DNA of 64,000 nt from Candidatus Rifleibacteriota bacterium (GTDB lineage Bacteria; Muiribacteriota; Ozemobacteria; Ozemobacterales; Ozemobacteraceae), in NCBI GenBank assembly GCA_015233565.1, contig JADFXM010000002.1, forward strand, positions 124,001-188,000. The letters are read 5' to 3'. Both the position numbers and the translations under genes were made by a program. The notes beneath the pieces are model-generated. The model was not told where the DNA came from. It worked only from the letters and a program-made list of their open reading frames with translations, and did no database searches. This document shows positions 55,456 through 63,673 of this stretch, piece after piece. Position 1 is the stretch's first letter. The number at the start of each line of letters is the position of its first letter.

Positions 55456-56571
55456 TTATTTTGTGAACCAGCGGAAACCATTCATGAAGCGAGTTGAGAG
55501 CAGGAGCAATTTGGACAATAGATAGGTCAAAAAGAAGAACCCGGGGGTTAAAGCTACCAGGATCCAGGGATTATCGACTCTCCTGAAATGTAGCAGAAGC
55601 ACACTGAATCCAAATAAGAACCATTGGACGCAATAAACCAGGGTAATGTTTTCGCTCCAGAATGAAAGTTTGGTAAGGGTCGCCTGAAACAGACCAATCC
55701 TGGTTATCCACATGAAAAACGCGGTCCACAAAAGTGCGAAGCTCACGACGAGAAAAGTTCCCCCGGCATACATCCGGTAGTAGTCGCCGAATTGTTTCAT
55801 ACCGAATACTGCGATGAGAACTGCACCAGCGGTAGCAAGAGAGAGTCCTGTTTGAAGCATTCCTTTAAAAATCTCCGGTTCCTTGACCCCAGCCAGAAGG
55901 AAACGCCCGATGAGCAGTCCGGCGAGGGGATAGATTAGCCAAGGAAATGCAGGAAAAGGAGTATCTGTTGGTACATTCTGGATGAGTGCTCGTCCCCACA
56001 AGGGTTGGAAAAAGTAAAAAACAGCTCCCATGTTTTCACCTATTCCCCAAAGATAGGGTGCAGAAAAAACTGCTACAGCACCAACTATTATCCATTGGTA
56101 GGTTTTTTTGATAAAAATCTGTAGCAGTGCGAGCAGCATAAAGGCTATTCCTGCAAAGCTCAGAATATCCAGGTTATAGAGTAATCTCCAGAAGATATCG
56201 CTTCTGGTTGTCTGCAACATTTCCCTTATTCTGTCAAATTCAGTTGGGGCATAAGTCAATAGAATAAAAAATGGAATGACTTGCCTGACAATATTCAGCA
56301 AAATACCGAGCGCAAAAAGCTTAATACCTCGAATGAATTTTACCGAAAATGGCTTGTCTTTTGGAAATATGAAGAAGATTCCCATGAGCAGCATGAAAAC
56401 AGGCGCAGCTGGCGCACTTCCACAGAATGAATCCATGAAACGCCCTATCAGCGTAGAACAGGCTTCACCTGATCCGAACATGAGGGCTACGTGAGAAATA
56501 ATCATGGAGATCACCGCCATTGTGCGAACCTGATCAAAAGCGGGAATACGAGTAATAGTGCTGTTATTCAT
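55456..56571 (-). CDS. Ten-helix membrane protein, acyltransferase-3/DUF1624-like
   Basis: A 371-residue polytopic protein with about ten membrane helices, beginning RIPAFDQVRTMAVISMIISH, which fits the DUF1624/HGSNAT-like and acyltransferase-3 pattern of an Arg-x-x-Asp-x-x-Arg near the first helix. A hydrophilic loop (about 110-135) and the segment LIYPLAGLLIGRFL follow. Such proteins move acetyl or acyl groups to sugars or lipids across the inner membrane. The ATG at 56571 is preferred, with GGGAA about 4 bases upstream. The gene is divergent from the esterase gene across 146 bp. The active-site His cannot be assigned with certainty. Confidence 0.68.
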   Translation of the reverse strand: MNNSTITRIPAFDQVRTMAVISMIISHVALMFGSGEACSTLIGRFMDSFCGSAPAAPVFMLLMGIFFIFPKDKPFSVKFIRGIKLFALGILLNIVRQVIPFFILLTYAPTEFDRIREMLQTTRSDIFWRLLYNLDILSFAGIAFMLLALLQIFIKKTYQWIIVGAVAVFSAPYLWGIGENMGAVFYFFQPLWGRALIQNVPTDTPFPAFPWLIYPLAGLLIGRFLLAGVKEPEIFKGMLQTGLSLATAGAVLIAVFGMKQFGDYYRMYAGGTFLVVSFALLWTAFFMWITRIGLFQATLTKLSFWSENITLVYCVQWFLFGFSVLLLHFRRVDNPWILVALTPGFFFLTYLLSKLLLLSTRFMNGFRWFTK

Positions 56572-56717
56572 GGCTTCCCTCACTTGTCTGGACTAATTCC
56601 ATGTGTTAAATTAAGCATTCGACTCTTATTTGTTTCAACTTTTCTAGGGCACGAACTTTGCATAAATTGTATAATAATCAGTGATGAATGGACAACCTTT
56701 TTTGAGCGAGGGAAAAA

Positions 56718-57776
56718 ATGCCATTTAAGCTAAGACAAAGACTAATTATGTCTATTCTTTTTTTAGTTACGTTTACTGTTTCCCTTTTCGGGCAAGTGGG
56801 AAACGGTTTTTTCCGAAATTTAATTCTTAAAAGAGTTGAAGAAAAATCAAGCGCATTGCAGGTTGATGCGAAAAGAGAAACCCTTATCTTCAATGGAAAA
56901 GCACGTTCCTACTATGTTCACGCCCCGAAGGGTTGGGATCGGAAAGATCAGCTTCCTTTGGTCTTTCTGTTTCATGGTGGTGGTGGCAATGCCAAACAGG
57001 CTTTAGGTCACTATCAACTTATTTCAAAATCTGACCAAGCAGGATTTCTCTTAGTGGCACCAAATGGAACAGGCCCGAGAGAGGAAATTTTTTTGACATG
57101 GAATGTAGGCTTTGGATTCGGTGAAGCTTTTAAGCAGAACATTGATGACGTTGGTTTCTTCAGAGTTCTGCTTGCCAAAATTGAACATGATTTTCCGATT
57201 TCCCCTGATAAAATTTTTGCAACCGGAATTTCCAATGGGGCGATTCTTTGTCACTTGCTTGCTGCTCAACCTGACAATCAAATTGCAGCTATTGCACCAG
57301 TAGTAGGAACTCTAGGAGGAATGGATCTGACTAAAAAAGTTCTTTTTGTGCCACCTAAGCCGACTTCCCCTGTTTCCGTAATGCTGATTAATGGATTATT
57401 GGACGACCATATCCCGATAGAGGGTGGATTACAAAAAAAGTCAATTCAGGAACCCCGAATTGTTTCTTCTGCATCTCAAACTGTGAATTTCTGGGTTCAA
57501 GCAAATGAATGTGATTCAACCCCCGACTACAGTTTCGATGGAAAACTGAAAACTGCAATCTATAAGTACTCTAAGGGTAAAAATGATACAGGAGTGATTC
57601 TTTACATACTCCAAAATCAAGGACATGCCTGGCCAGGCTCAACACAAACTAATCGCCTTGCAGCTGACAAACCGTCCCCAGATTTTCCGGGAAACGACAT
57701 GATCTGGGAATTTTTCAAGTCTCACCCCGGAAAAAGTAAATGGCCAGACTCCACTAGTAGTGTGTTTCCAAAATAA
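56718..57776 (+). CDS. Exported PHB-depolymerase-like esterase (LpqC family)
   Basis: A 352-residue secreted esterase of the PHB-depolymerase/feruloyl-esterase group. A signal peptide (about 1-26, cleavage after LFGQ) leads to an alpha/beta hydrolase fold. Catalytic Ser172 lies in TGISNGAILCHLL; Asp is in INGLLDDHIPIEGG near 230; His is in NQGHAWPG near 299. The oxyanion loop is LFHGGGGNAKQ. The Ser motif with Asn after it, and HAWPG, are typical of LpqC-type enzymes. GAGGGAAAAA precedes the ATG. Substrate could be a polyester, feruloyl ester or acyl glycan, and no neighbour decides. Confidence 0.88.
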   Translation: MPFKLRQRLIMSILFLVTFTVSLFGQVGNGFFRNLILKRVEEKSSALQVDAKRETLIFNGKARSYYVHAPKGWDRKDQLPLVFLFHGGGGNAKQALGHYQLISKSDQAGFLLVAPNGTGPREEIFLTWNVGFGFGEAFKQNIDDVGFFRVLLAKIEHDFPISPDKIFATGISNGAILCHLLAAQPDNQIAAIAPVVGTLGGMDLTKKVLFVPPKPTSPVSVMLINGLLDDHIPIEGGLQKKSIQEPRIVSSASQTVNFWVQANECDSTPDYSFDGKLKTAIYKYSKGKNDTGVILYILQNQGHAWPGSTQTNRLAADKPSPDFPGNDMIWEFFKSHPGKSKWPDSTSSVFPK

Positions 57777-58161
57777 CATAGCAATAATACTACCAAAAGT
57801 GGCTGATGTACAATAAATCTGGAACCTGAAAACATGACAATTGCCTCATGCCAAACAAAAATTTCAGATATCCTGGTGCGTATTTGAATTGATCAAAAAT
57901 TCAGAGTTTCCAACCGGAAATCCATCTGGCACTTTTCAAGGAAAAAAGTGTTTATTTGTGCTGAAAATTCTTCAAAATTGTGCCAAATGAGTTCCTTCTA
58001 AATCAGGAAGTCTGAATTTAGTTACTGGCTGATAATGCAACGGTATTTTGGAAACGTCGTACTAGTCTTCGGAGACTGTTTATTTTGCTTTTGTCCTATT
58101 TTTTGTCTATAATTGTGCGGAAAATTATTTTAAAGATATTTGGTTGAGTTGTGAGGTTAAT
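57777..58161. other. 385 bp spacer before the Rpn gene
   Basis: It contains no gene. A weak promoter (see 58085-58113) lies near its right end. A short hairpin AGTCT-TCGG-AGACT at 58064-58077 is followed by GTTTATTTT and could act as a weak terminator. AATCAGGAAGTCTGAATTTAG at 58004-58024 recalls part of the shared 1239-1350 segment; the rest shows nothing. Confidence 0.4.
58085..58113 (+). promoter_or_regulatory. Possible sigma-70 promoter of the Rpn gene
   Basis: TTGCTT at 58085-58090 and a perfect TATAAT at 58108-58113 are separated by 17 bases. The -35 match is weak. The ATG at 58162 has GAGG 6 bases upstream. Confidence 0.4.
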
Positions 58162-59157
58162 ATGTCAGAGCGTAGGCTAGTCAGCTTTGATTGGGCCATA
58201 AAAAGAGTCCTGCGAAGTAAAGCCAATTTTGAAATACTCGAAGGTTTTCTTTCGGAACTACTGAAAGAAGACGTAAAAATTGTAGCTATCCTTGAAAGTG
58301 AGAGCAATAGGGAGACAAAATTTCAGAAACAAAATCGACTTGATGTTAAAGTCAAAAATAGCAAAGACGAGCTAGTAATAGTTGAAATACAATTCGAAAA
58401 TGAGCATGACTTTTTACAGCGGATCCTATTTGCAACATCGAAAGCTATTACCGAAAACCTTGAAGCAGGGCATCCGTATTCAAATGTGGTAAAAGTATAT
58501 TCCGTGAATATACTTTATTTTGACTTTGGACATGGTGATGATTACATCTATTATGGGAAAACAATCTTTAAAGGGCTGCACAACCACGATGAACTACAAT
58601 TAAATGAACGACAAAAGGAACTTTTCAAGAAAGAACTTCCTCAACAGATTTTTCCAGAATATTATTTGATTAAAGTAAACAATTTCGATGATATAGCGCG
58701 AAACACTCTCGATGAATGGATATATTTTCTGAAAAACCAGAAAGTTAAGAGTGAATTTTGTGCAAAGGGCTTGAAGAAAGCCAATGAAGAACTTGATATT
58801 TTGAAATTGTCTGATGAAGAGCGAAGAGCTTACGAACGCTACAGCGATGATTTGCATTATCAAGCAAGTATGGTACAATCATCCTACGGAGTAGGCAAGC
58901 TTGAAGGTCGAAAAGAAGGGGAAGAGAAAGTCAGAAAAGCTGAAGAAAAAACCAGAGAAGCCGAAGAGAAAGCCAGAGAAGCGGAAGAGAAAGCCAGAGA
59001 AGCCGAAGAGAAAGCCAGAGAAGCCGAAGAAAATACAAGAAAAACTTTGCTTCAAACAGCACGAAATCTTCTGACTATGAAACTACCCCTGGAAAGCATT
59101 GCTCAGGCTACCGGCCTTACTTTGGAAGAAATCCAAAAATTATCAAGTGAATACTGA
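58162..59157 (+). CDS. Rpn family recombination-promoting nuclease with heptad tail
   Basis: A 331-residue Rpn/PD-(D/E)xK nuclease-transposase-like protein. The nuclease core (about 8-215) begins FDWAIKRVLRSKANFEILEGF and has NRLDVKVKN (active Asp) and ELVIVEIQFENE (Glu-x-Gln). Rpn proteins promote RecA-independent recombination and vary by C-terminal repeats; they are also linked to phage defence. The C-terminal part has five or so EAEEKAR heptads (about 255-293), encoded by a 21 bp tandem repeat, then a short helix-turn-helix-like end LPLESIAQATGLTLEEIQKL. The ATG at 58162 has a better ribosome site than the TTG at 58144. Confidence 0.88.
   Translation: MSERRLVSFDWAIKRVLRSKANFEILEGFLSELLKEDVKIVAILESESNRETKFQKQNRLDVKVKNSKDELVIVEIQFENEHDFLQRILFATSKAITENLEAGHPYSNVVKVYSVNILYFDFGHGDDYIYYGKTIFKGLHNHDELQLNERQKELFKKELPQQIFPEYYLIKVNNFDDIARNTLDEWIYFLKNQKVKSEFCAKGLKKANEELDILKLSDEERRAYERYSDDLHYQASMVQSSYGVGKLEGRKEGEEKVRKAEEKTREAEEKAREAEEKAREAEEKAREAEENTRKTLLQTARNLLTMKLPLESIAQATGLTLEEIQKLSSEY
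58921..59040 (+). repeat. 21 bp tandem repeat inside the Rpn gene
   Basis: About five copies of AAAGCCAGAGAAGCCGAAGA-type units encode the heptad EAEEKAR, a coiled coil. The copies differ by only one or two bases, which points to recent expansion. Copy number could vary between strains. Confidence 0.85.
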
Positions 59158-59479
59158 CCAAGAGACCCGGGAAAAATTCCGGGAAAGTTTTACCTGTTTG
59201 TAAGTGCGGCCTCCGACCGCTATTTCTCTGATTGCAGCCCTTATTTTATCTGAGTTAATCCGAAAGAAGAAACCTCCTCAATTGTACTCCTGAAGAAGTT
59301 CAAAATACCACTTGAAGCATTAGAAAAACGAGCAGTTTTTACATTTTCCCAATCAAGGGGCTAACACCAGGAGGATTTTGCGGTCGAATAATGGACAGTC
59401 TTGGTTTGACAGAACTTCCCTGCAAATGGAAAAATTCCGGAGCCAAATCCGCGGGAAAACAAAAGAATAGTAGGACAAA
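59158..59479. other. 322 bp spacer
   Basis: CCCGG...CCGGG at 59166-59183 with following AAAGTTTTA may terminate the Rpn transcript. No gene, clear promoter or repeat copy is seen in the rest. Confidence 0.4.
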
Positions 59480-60286
59480 TTGGAAAATAAAAACTTAGCC
59501 TTGGATAAAAAGTTGTTATCATCAAATGACGAAAACTTGGTTTCTGCCGACAACTCCAGGTTTTCGGTTCTTTACCAGGATGAATGGTATGTTGCGATCC
59601 ATAAACCGGCAGGATGGCTTGTTCATCCGACAAAGATTGCTCCTGTAGCTCGAAAGTCCATCCTACCTGTTCTAAGCAATCAGCTTGGACAACCTATCTT
59701 TCCTGTTCATCGGCTCGATTGCGCAACTTCCGGGGTTTTGATTTTTGGAATGAGTTCTCAAGCCACTGGAAAACTGTCTGACTTGTTCGAAAAACGGGAA
59801 GTCGAAAAAACCTATCTTGCAGTAGTTCGAGGCTGGATGAACCCAGCCGATGGTAAAATCGAGCGCGATCTTTCTCCATGGCCGGGAGAACCACCTCAAC
59901 AGGCAGTTACCAATTACAGAACATTAGCGACATCAGAATTGCCTATTCCAATCCACCCCCACAAAACCTGCCGATATTCTCTGCTCGAGGTCAAGCCATA
60001 CACCGGTCGCCGTCAACAGATTCGACGCCATTTTTCCGGAGTATCTCATCCGGTGATCGGCGACACTTCTCATGGTGATCAACGCCATAATAGAGCTTTC
60101 AAAGAACATTTTCAATGTGAGCGGCTTTTGCTTATGGCCGTTGAACTAACCTTTCAGCATCCCTTCCTGAAAAAGGATCTGATTTTAACCTGCCCACCTG
60201 ATTCCGCAACCGACTTACTATTAAAGAAAATATTCTCCGGAAACGAATATTTGGCAAAAGGTTTAGAGCCATTTCTTCGAGGTTAA
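59480..60286 (+). CDS. truC: RluA-family pseudouridine synthase (TruC-like)
   Basis: A 268-residue pseudouridine synthase of the RluA family. The catalytic Asp80 lies in PVHRLDCATSGVLIFG; the substrate-binding HKPAGWLVHP (41-50) precedes it, with EKTYLAVVRGW after. KPxGWLVHP and the spacing fit TruC, which modifies uridine 65 of tRNA-Ile and tRNA-Asp, better than RluA, RluC or RluD. No S4 domain is present. The start is a TTG with AGGA about 6 bases upstream, so translation may be modest. It has no operon neighbour. The exact target cannot be settled from the sequence alone. Confidence 0.85.
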   Translation: MENKNLALDKKLLSSNDENLVSADNSRFSVLYQDEWYVAIHKPAGWLVHPTKIAPVARKSILPVLSNQLGQPIFPVHRLDCATSGVLIFGMSSQATGKLSDLFEKREVEKTYLAVVRGWMNPADGKIERDLSPWPGEPPQQAVTNYRTLATSELPIPIHPHKTCRYSLLEVKPYTGRRQQIRRHFSGVSHPVIGDTSHGDQRHNRAFKEHFQCERLLLMAVELTFQHPFLKKDLILTCPPDSATDLLLKKIFSGNEYLAKGLEPFLRG

Positions 60287-60318
60287 ATCCTTGCATCCTC
60301 TCCTTTAAGTCTGCTTAC

Positions 60319-60427
60319 AAGCGGTGAAAAAATTGAAACTTTACAGGTGAAATGTATCGCAATGGTTTCTTGGCGTGGACATTGGAGGTGGTACATTTTG
60401 TTAAAAAATCAATTTTTTCACACCTTC
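60319..60427 (-). repeat. GTGAAAAA-ended element, copy 5 (second core type, inverted)
   Basis: AAGCGGTGAAAAAATTGA at the left and TCAATTTTTTCACACCTTC at the right are inverted ends. In reverse complement its interior aligns with 37151-37261 (GTGAAAAAATTGATTTTTT, then AAATGTACC). Otherwise the spacer 60287-60641 holds only the promoter listed next. Confidence 0.7.
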
Positions 60428-60551
60428 TTAGCGAAAAACATGAGATGTACTATAACGACAACCGTATTTTTCAGGAGGATACTGAAAGCCTCTCGACGAC
60501 ACGTATCTTATAAAAAGGCTACTTTATTCTTATCTAGATCTTTAAAAACAC

Positions 60552-60580
60552 TTGACACATTTACTACTTTGTTTTACAAT
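60552..60580 (+). promoter_or_regulatory. Sigma-70 promoter of the padR-pspC-like operon
   Basis: TTGACA at 60552-60557, a 17-base spacer, and TACAAT at 60575-60580: the best promoter in the window. The leader of about 50 bases to the ATG at 60642 carries ATAGCTGTGATAGCA, a direct repeat that might be an operator; GGGGATAGGAGA gives the ribosome site. Confidence 0.78.
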
Positions 60581-60641
60581 ATAGCTGTGATAGCATAATA
60601 CCTTGCAGCAAAATTTATGATCGGGGATAGGAGATTGAAAT

Positions 60642-60989
60642 ATGGCTGACAGTAATGCTCTGAAAGATCAAAAGGTCAAACAATTCCGAAAAGGAATTCT
60701 TGAATTGGCGATTTTGAAGATCATTTCCGACAAAGAGTGCTACGGGTATCATATTATTGAAGCATTGAAGGAAAGTGCTGTTCAAATCACCGAAGGAACC
60801 GTATATCCGATTCTTTCACGCTTGAAGGATGACGAAACGATTTCCTATCGATGGGAGGAATCCAATAAAGGCCCGCCTCGAAAATACTATTTTATCACTG
60901 AAAAAGGTAGTGAACTTCTTGAACTGTTAACCACTGAATGGCGTTCTATCAATCAGGCGCTTGAAAAAATTTTGGGGAGTTTGAAATGA
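60642..60989 (+). CDS. PadR family transcriptional repressor
   Basis: A 115-residue winged-helix regulator of the short PadR type. FRKGILELAILKIISDKECYG (seen as family start), then ITEGTVYPILSRLKDDETI as the recognition helix and wing, then GPPRKYYFITEKGSELLELL. It overlaps the downstream membrane gene by 4 bases (ATGA). PadR proteins next to DUF1700/PspC-type membrane genes typically repress their own operon and respond to envelope stress or antibiotics; that is inferred from family and context. It is preceded by a strong promoter. Confidence 0.95.
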   Translation: MADSNALKDQKVKQFRKGILELAILKIISDKECYGYHIIEALKESAVQITEGTVYPILSRLKDDETISYRWEESNKGPPRKYYFITEKGSELLELLTTEWRSINQALEKILGSLK

Positions 60990-63220
60990 AGAATCTCGAA
61001 GGAATGTTTGACTTTACAAAGGAAGCACTTTTTATTGGGGAGTCTTTTTTTCGGAACTTAAGAAATGAGGGAGAGCGCCAGAATATTGTCCCTTCCACAC
61101 TTCAGGAAATTTGTGATTCTCTTGAGGAGCACCTTGGATTTGCATTACATCAGGAACTGGACAAGCGTCGTCTAACCGTTGTTGATGCTCAAGTGATGGC
61201 CGAACTCATCGTCTCCCTTGGAACCCCTGAAGAATTGCTGGAGGGGCTTCCGACCGTTGATTCGGTCCAATCTGAAACGGCAAAAAACATGCCACTTGTT
61301 GAATTTAAGAAAGATGAAAAGCGCGAAACAAATAAGGAAGAAAAAAAGGAAATTCCTCCTGATTTTCGAGCTAGATTTAGAAGAAAACCACTTTGCCGGT
61401 CAACAAAAAACCGTTGGTTGTTCGGAGTTTGTGGTGGTTTCGCTGAATTCTTCGGTGTTCCACCTATTTTAATACGAGTTCTTTTTATTTTTCCTCCTTT
61501 CCTTTTGCCTCTCTTTTTCTTTGTTTATCTTCCTTTGAGTTATCTTCTACCGACTGACAAGGGTCCCGATAAAACAGCTCATACTCAGAAAGCGGAAGGA
61601 TGTCTTCTTGGCACAGTTCGATTTGTATTTTCGATTTTGATGTCGTTATTTGTGTTTTTTCCACTTACTTTAGCCTCATTGCTAATGATTTGGGTAGGGT
61701 GCTTGAAGATATTGTCCGAAATTGGCTGGAATATTGGATTCATGAATGATTCATGGTTTTATTGGATTATGAATTTTCCGGGATTTGTTGCTGGGGGTGT
61801 AAATGTAATCATTGGCCTATGTTTTTGTGTAGTTTTCATTCACTTGATGATAGCAACATTTTTTGGACGAGCCCTTCTGACGATTAACACTCGAAAAATT
61901 CTTCTTTCTTTAGGTATTCTTGGATTGGTTTTTCAGGGATCATTACTGGCTATATCTAAAACTCAAACCAGTGCCAAAGCAGACGACCTTCACTGCTTTT
62001 CATTTCCCTGCGACCAAATTCAAGAAATTGTATTTCAGGGAAAAGAACAGAATCCGCCGCTTTACAATCGGCATATCGAGATTGTCGGTATGCCAGGAAT
62101 TGCAACGGTTTCCATTGAAATTGTCAGAGAAGCAAGAGGAAGAAATTTCGCTGATGCTGAAGAGGCCGTTCATTCAATCAATGCGGACCCAGTTTTGGAA
62201 TCCGGAAAACTTGTGCTTCCGGTTGCCTTAGATCCAAGTTCCTGGTGGTTTTATCGTTATCCTGAACTTCAGATTTCCATAAAGGTTCCTTTAGAACAAG
62301 CATTGACACTTTCAACCGAAGGAAATTTTCGACATGGGAAAATTTTTCTTAGAAAATTACACGGTTCAATTAATTTGAACGTTGAGACTCTTGATATGGA
62401 GCTTGATGAAATCAACTGTCCTCAACTGAAACTTGCAAACAAGGTGGGTTCCGTTCTTCTGGGAAACATTGAAACTAACATCCTTGAATTTTCTTCATCT
62501 GTTGGTTCAATCGATATTCGGAATTTGAAATGTGCAACATGTACTTTAGAAACCGATGTTGGACATGTCGAACTTTTAAAGGTAATAGCCGACTCTTTGG
62601 AAGCCCGAACTCGAGTAGGGGCAATTAATATTGATGGCTTTTTAGGAAAAACACTCCGGGCTAAATCTGATGTTGGTTCTGTACAGGTAAAGACTTACGA
62701 GTGGGCCCCTGAAGTTGAGTATTTTCTTGAAAGCAATATCGGAAGTGTAAACATTCGAGTTCCTGAAAACCCAGTTCCAGCTCTATTTTTGAATTCGCAG
62801 ATCGGTAAGATCCGCAATGATTTTGACGAATCAATTCCAGCATCCGGAGCTCCTCGTATAAAAATAGAAACTCACATCGGTGGAATACGGGTCAATTCCG
62901 GAAATAAATTCGATAAATTGAGCAGATCAAGCAAATGGGAAACAACGAATAGATTTGGAAACAGCTGGAATTATTCTTTCGGCAGCAAATCACGAAAAAC
63001 TAAAACTTTCAGTTCTAATGGAATGCCTGTTTTGCCGGAAATGCCTCAAGTTCCAAAAATTCCTGGACAACAAAACGCGGTTTCATCTTTCTCGGCGCCT
63101 CAGTTGCCTCCACTGCCTGCTGAAGCACCACCAAAATTTTCGAAAAATGCAAGCGAGCCATCTTCATTAATCGGGTGGGATTTATTTGAAAAAGTTATTC
63201 AGATATTGGTAAAATTATAG
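60986..63220 (+). CDS. PspC-domain membrane protein with toastrack-like C-terminus
   Basis: A 744-residue protein. An N-terminal DUF1700/HAAS-like helical part (about 35-88, LEEHLGFALHQELDKRRL), a PspC domain (about 132-191, LCRSTKNRWLFGVCGGFAEF with a following membrane helix), further membrane helices at about 200-235, 255-290 and 300-325, and a C-terminal beta-helix region (about 345-640) like the DUF4097/LiaF toastrack, with repeated DVGSVxV and NIGSVNIRV turns. A low-complexity Pro/Gln tail (about 680-730) ends in a short helix. PspC-toastrack proteins take part in envelope-stress sensing. Coupled to padR by the 4-base overlap. Confidence 0.9.
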   Translation: MKNLEGMFDFTKEALFIGESFFRNLRNEGERQNIVPSTLQEICDSLEEHLGFALHQELDKRRLTVVDAQVMAELIVSLGTPEELLEGLPTVDSVQSETAKNMPLVEFKKDEKRETNKEEKKEIPPDFRARFRRKPLCRSTKNRWLFGVCGGFAEFFGVPPILIRVLFIFPPFLLPLFFFVYLPLSYLLPTDKGPDKTAHTQKAEGCLLGTVRFVFSILMSLFVFFPLTLASLLMIWVGCLKILSEIGWNIGFMNDSWFYWIMNFPGFVAGGVNVIIGLCFCVVFIHLMIATFFGRALLTINTRKILLSLGILGLVFQGSLLAISKTQTSAKADDLHCFSFPCDQIQEIVFQGKEQNPPLYNRHIEIVGMPGIATVSIEIVREARGRNFADAEEAVHSINADPVLESGKLVLPVALDPSSWWFYRYPELQISIKVPLEQALTLSTEGNFRHGKIFLRKLHGSINLNVETLDMELDEINCPQLKLANKVGSVLLGNIETNILEFSSSVGSIDIRNLKCATCTLETDVGHVELLKVIADSLEARTRVGAINIDGFLGKTLRAKSDVGSVQVKTYEWAPEVEYFLESNIGSVNIRVPENPVPALFLNSQIGKIRNDFDESIPASGAPRIKIETHIGGIRVNSGNKFDKLSRSSKWETTNRFGNSWNYSFGSKSRKTKTFSSNGMPVLPEMPQVPKIPGQQNAVSSFSAPQLPPLPAEAPPKFSKNASEPSSLIGWDLFEKVIQILVKL

Positions 63221-63673
63221 CGTTTGGAAAAAAAATATTTCCAAAACATTGATAGAGGCTTGTTGCTCTATTCTTGAATCGCTCAAAGTACAAGGAACCC
63301 AGTTGCTTCTGGAACCTTTTTTTGAGGCTTGATTTATATCATAATTAACCTTTTTGAGAATTATGCAACAAACTCATAGGAACTTACTTTCTTTGGAATT
63401 AGGTGAAAACTGACAAAACCTACATTTAGATTTCCTTTTTAGAGATTTTTGAATTCATGAAATTATTGAGACACTGAGAAGTTGGGAAAAATTATAGTGG
63501 TTCGTGAAAGTACAACACTTGAAAGCGCCGCTGATAAATAAATGTGATATTTTTCGCAATTTCTTAGTGAAGTATTTGGATTTTCAGAAAATTTTCCACG
63601 TGCTATCAGTGAAACGGGAAACCCGCATTTCCAATAATGTTGGCTGAATTCTCTTGAAAGGAACGAAGAAAAA
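63221..63673. other. 453 bp spacer before cas3
   Basis: No gene, array or tRNA is seen. It contains one repeat element (63478-63600, listed next). The 70 bases before cas3 show no strong promoter; AAAGGAA at about 63657 is 10-12 bases before the GTG. No CRISPR direct repeats of the usual kind occur here. Confidence 0.5.
63478..63600 (+). repeat. GTGAAAAA-ended element, copy 6 (core type)
   Basis: It begins GAAGTTGGGAAAAATTATAG. Its core at 63506-63557 (GAAAGTACAACACTTGAAAG ... GCCGCTGATAAATAAATGTG) is the best match to copies 1 and 3. The right end (GAAAATTTTCCACG) is degenerate. Confidence 0.62.

Noticed and set aside
36732..63673. CRISPR array made of the GTGAAAAA repeats
   Set aside because: Copies are single, scattered over 26 kb, and in both orientations; they lack regular 30-40 bp spacing.
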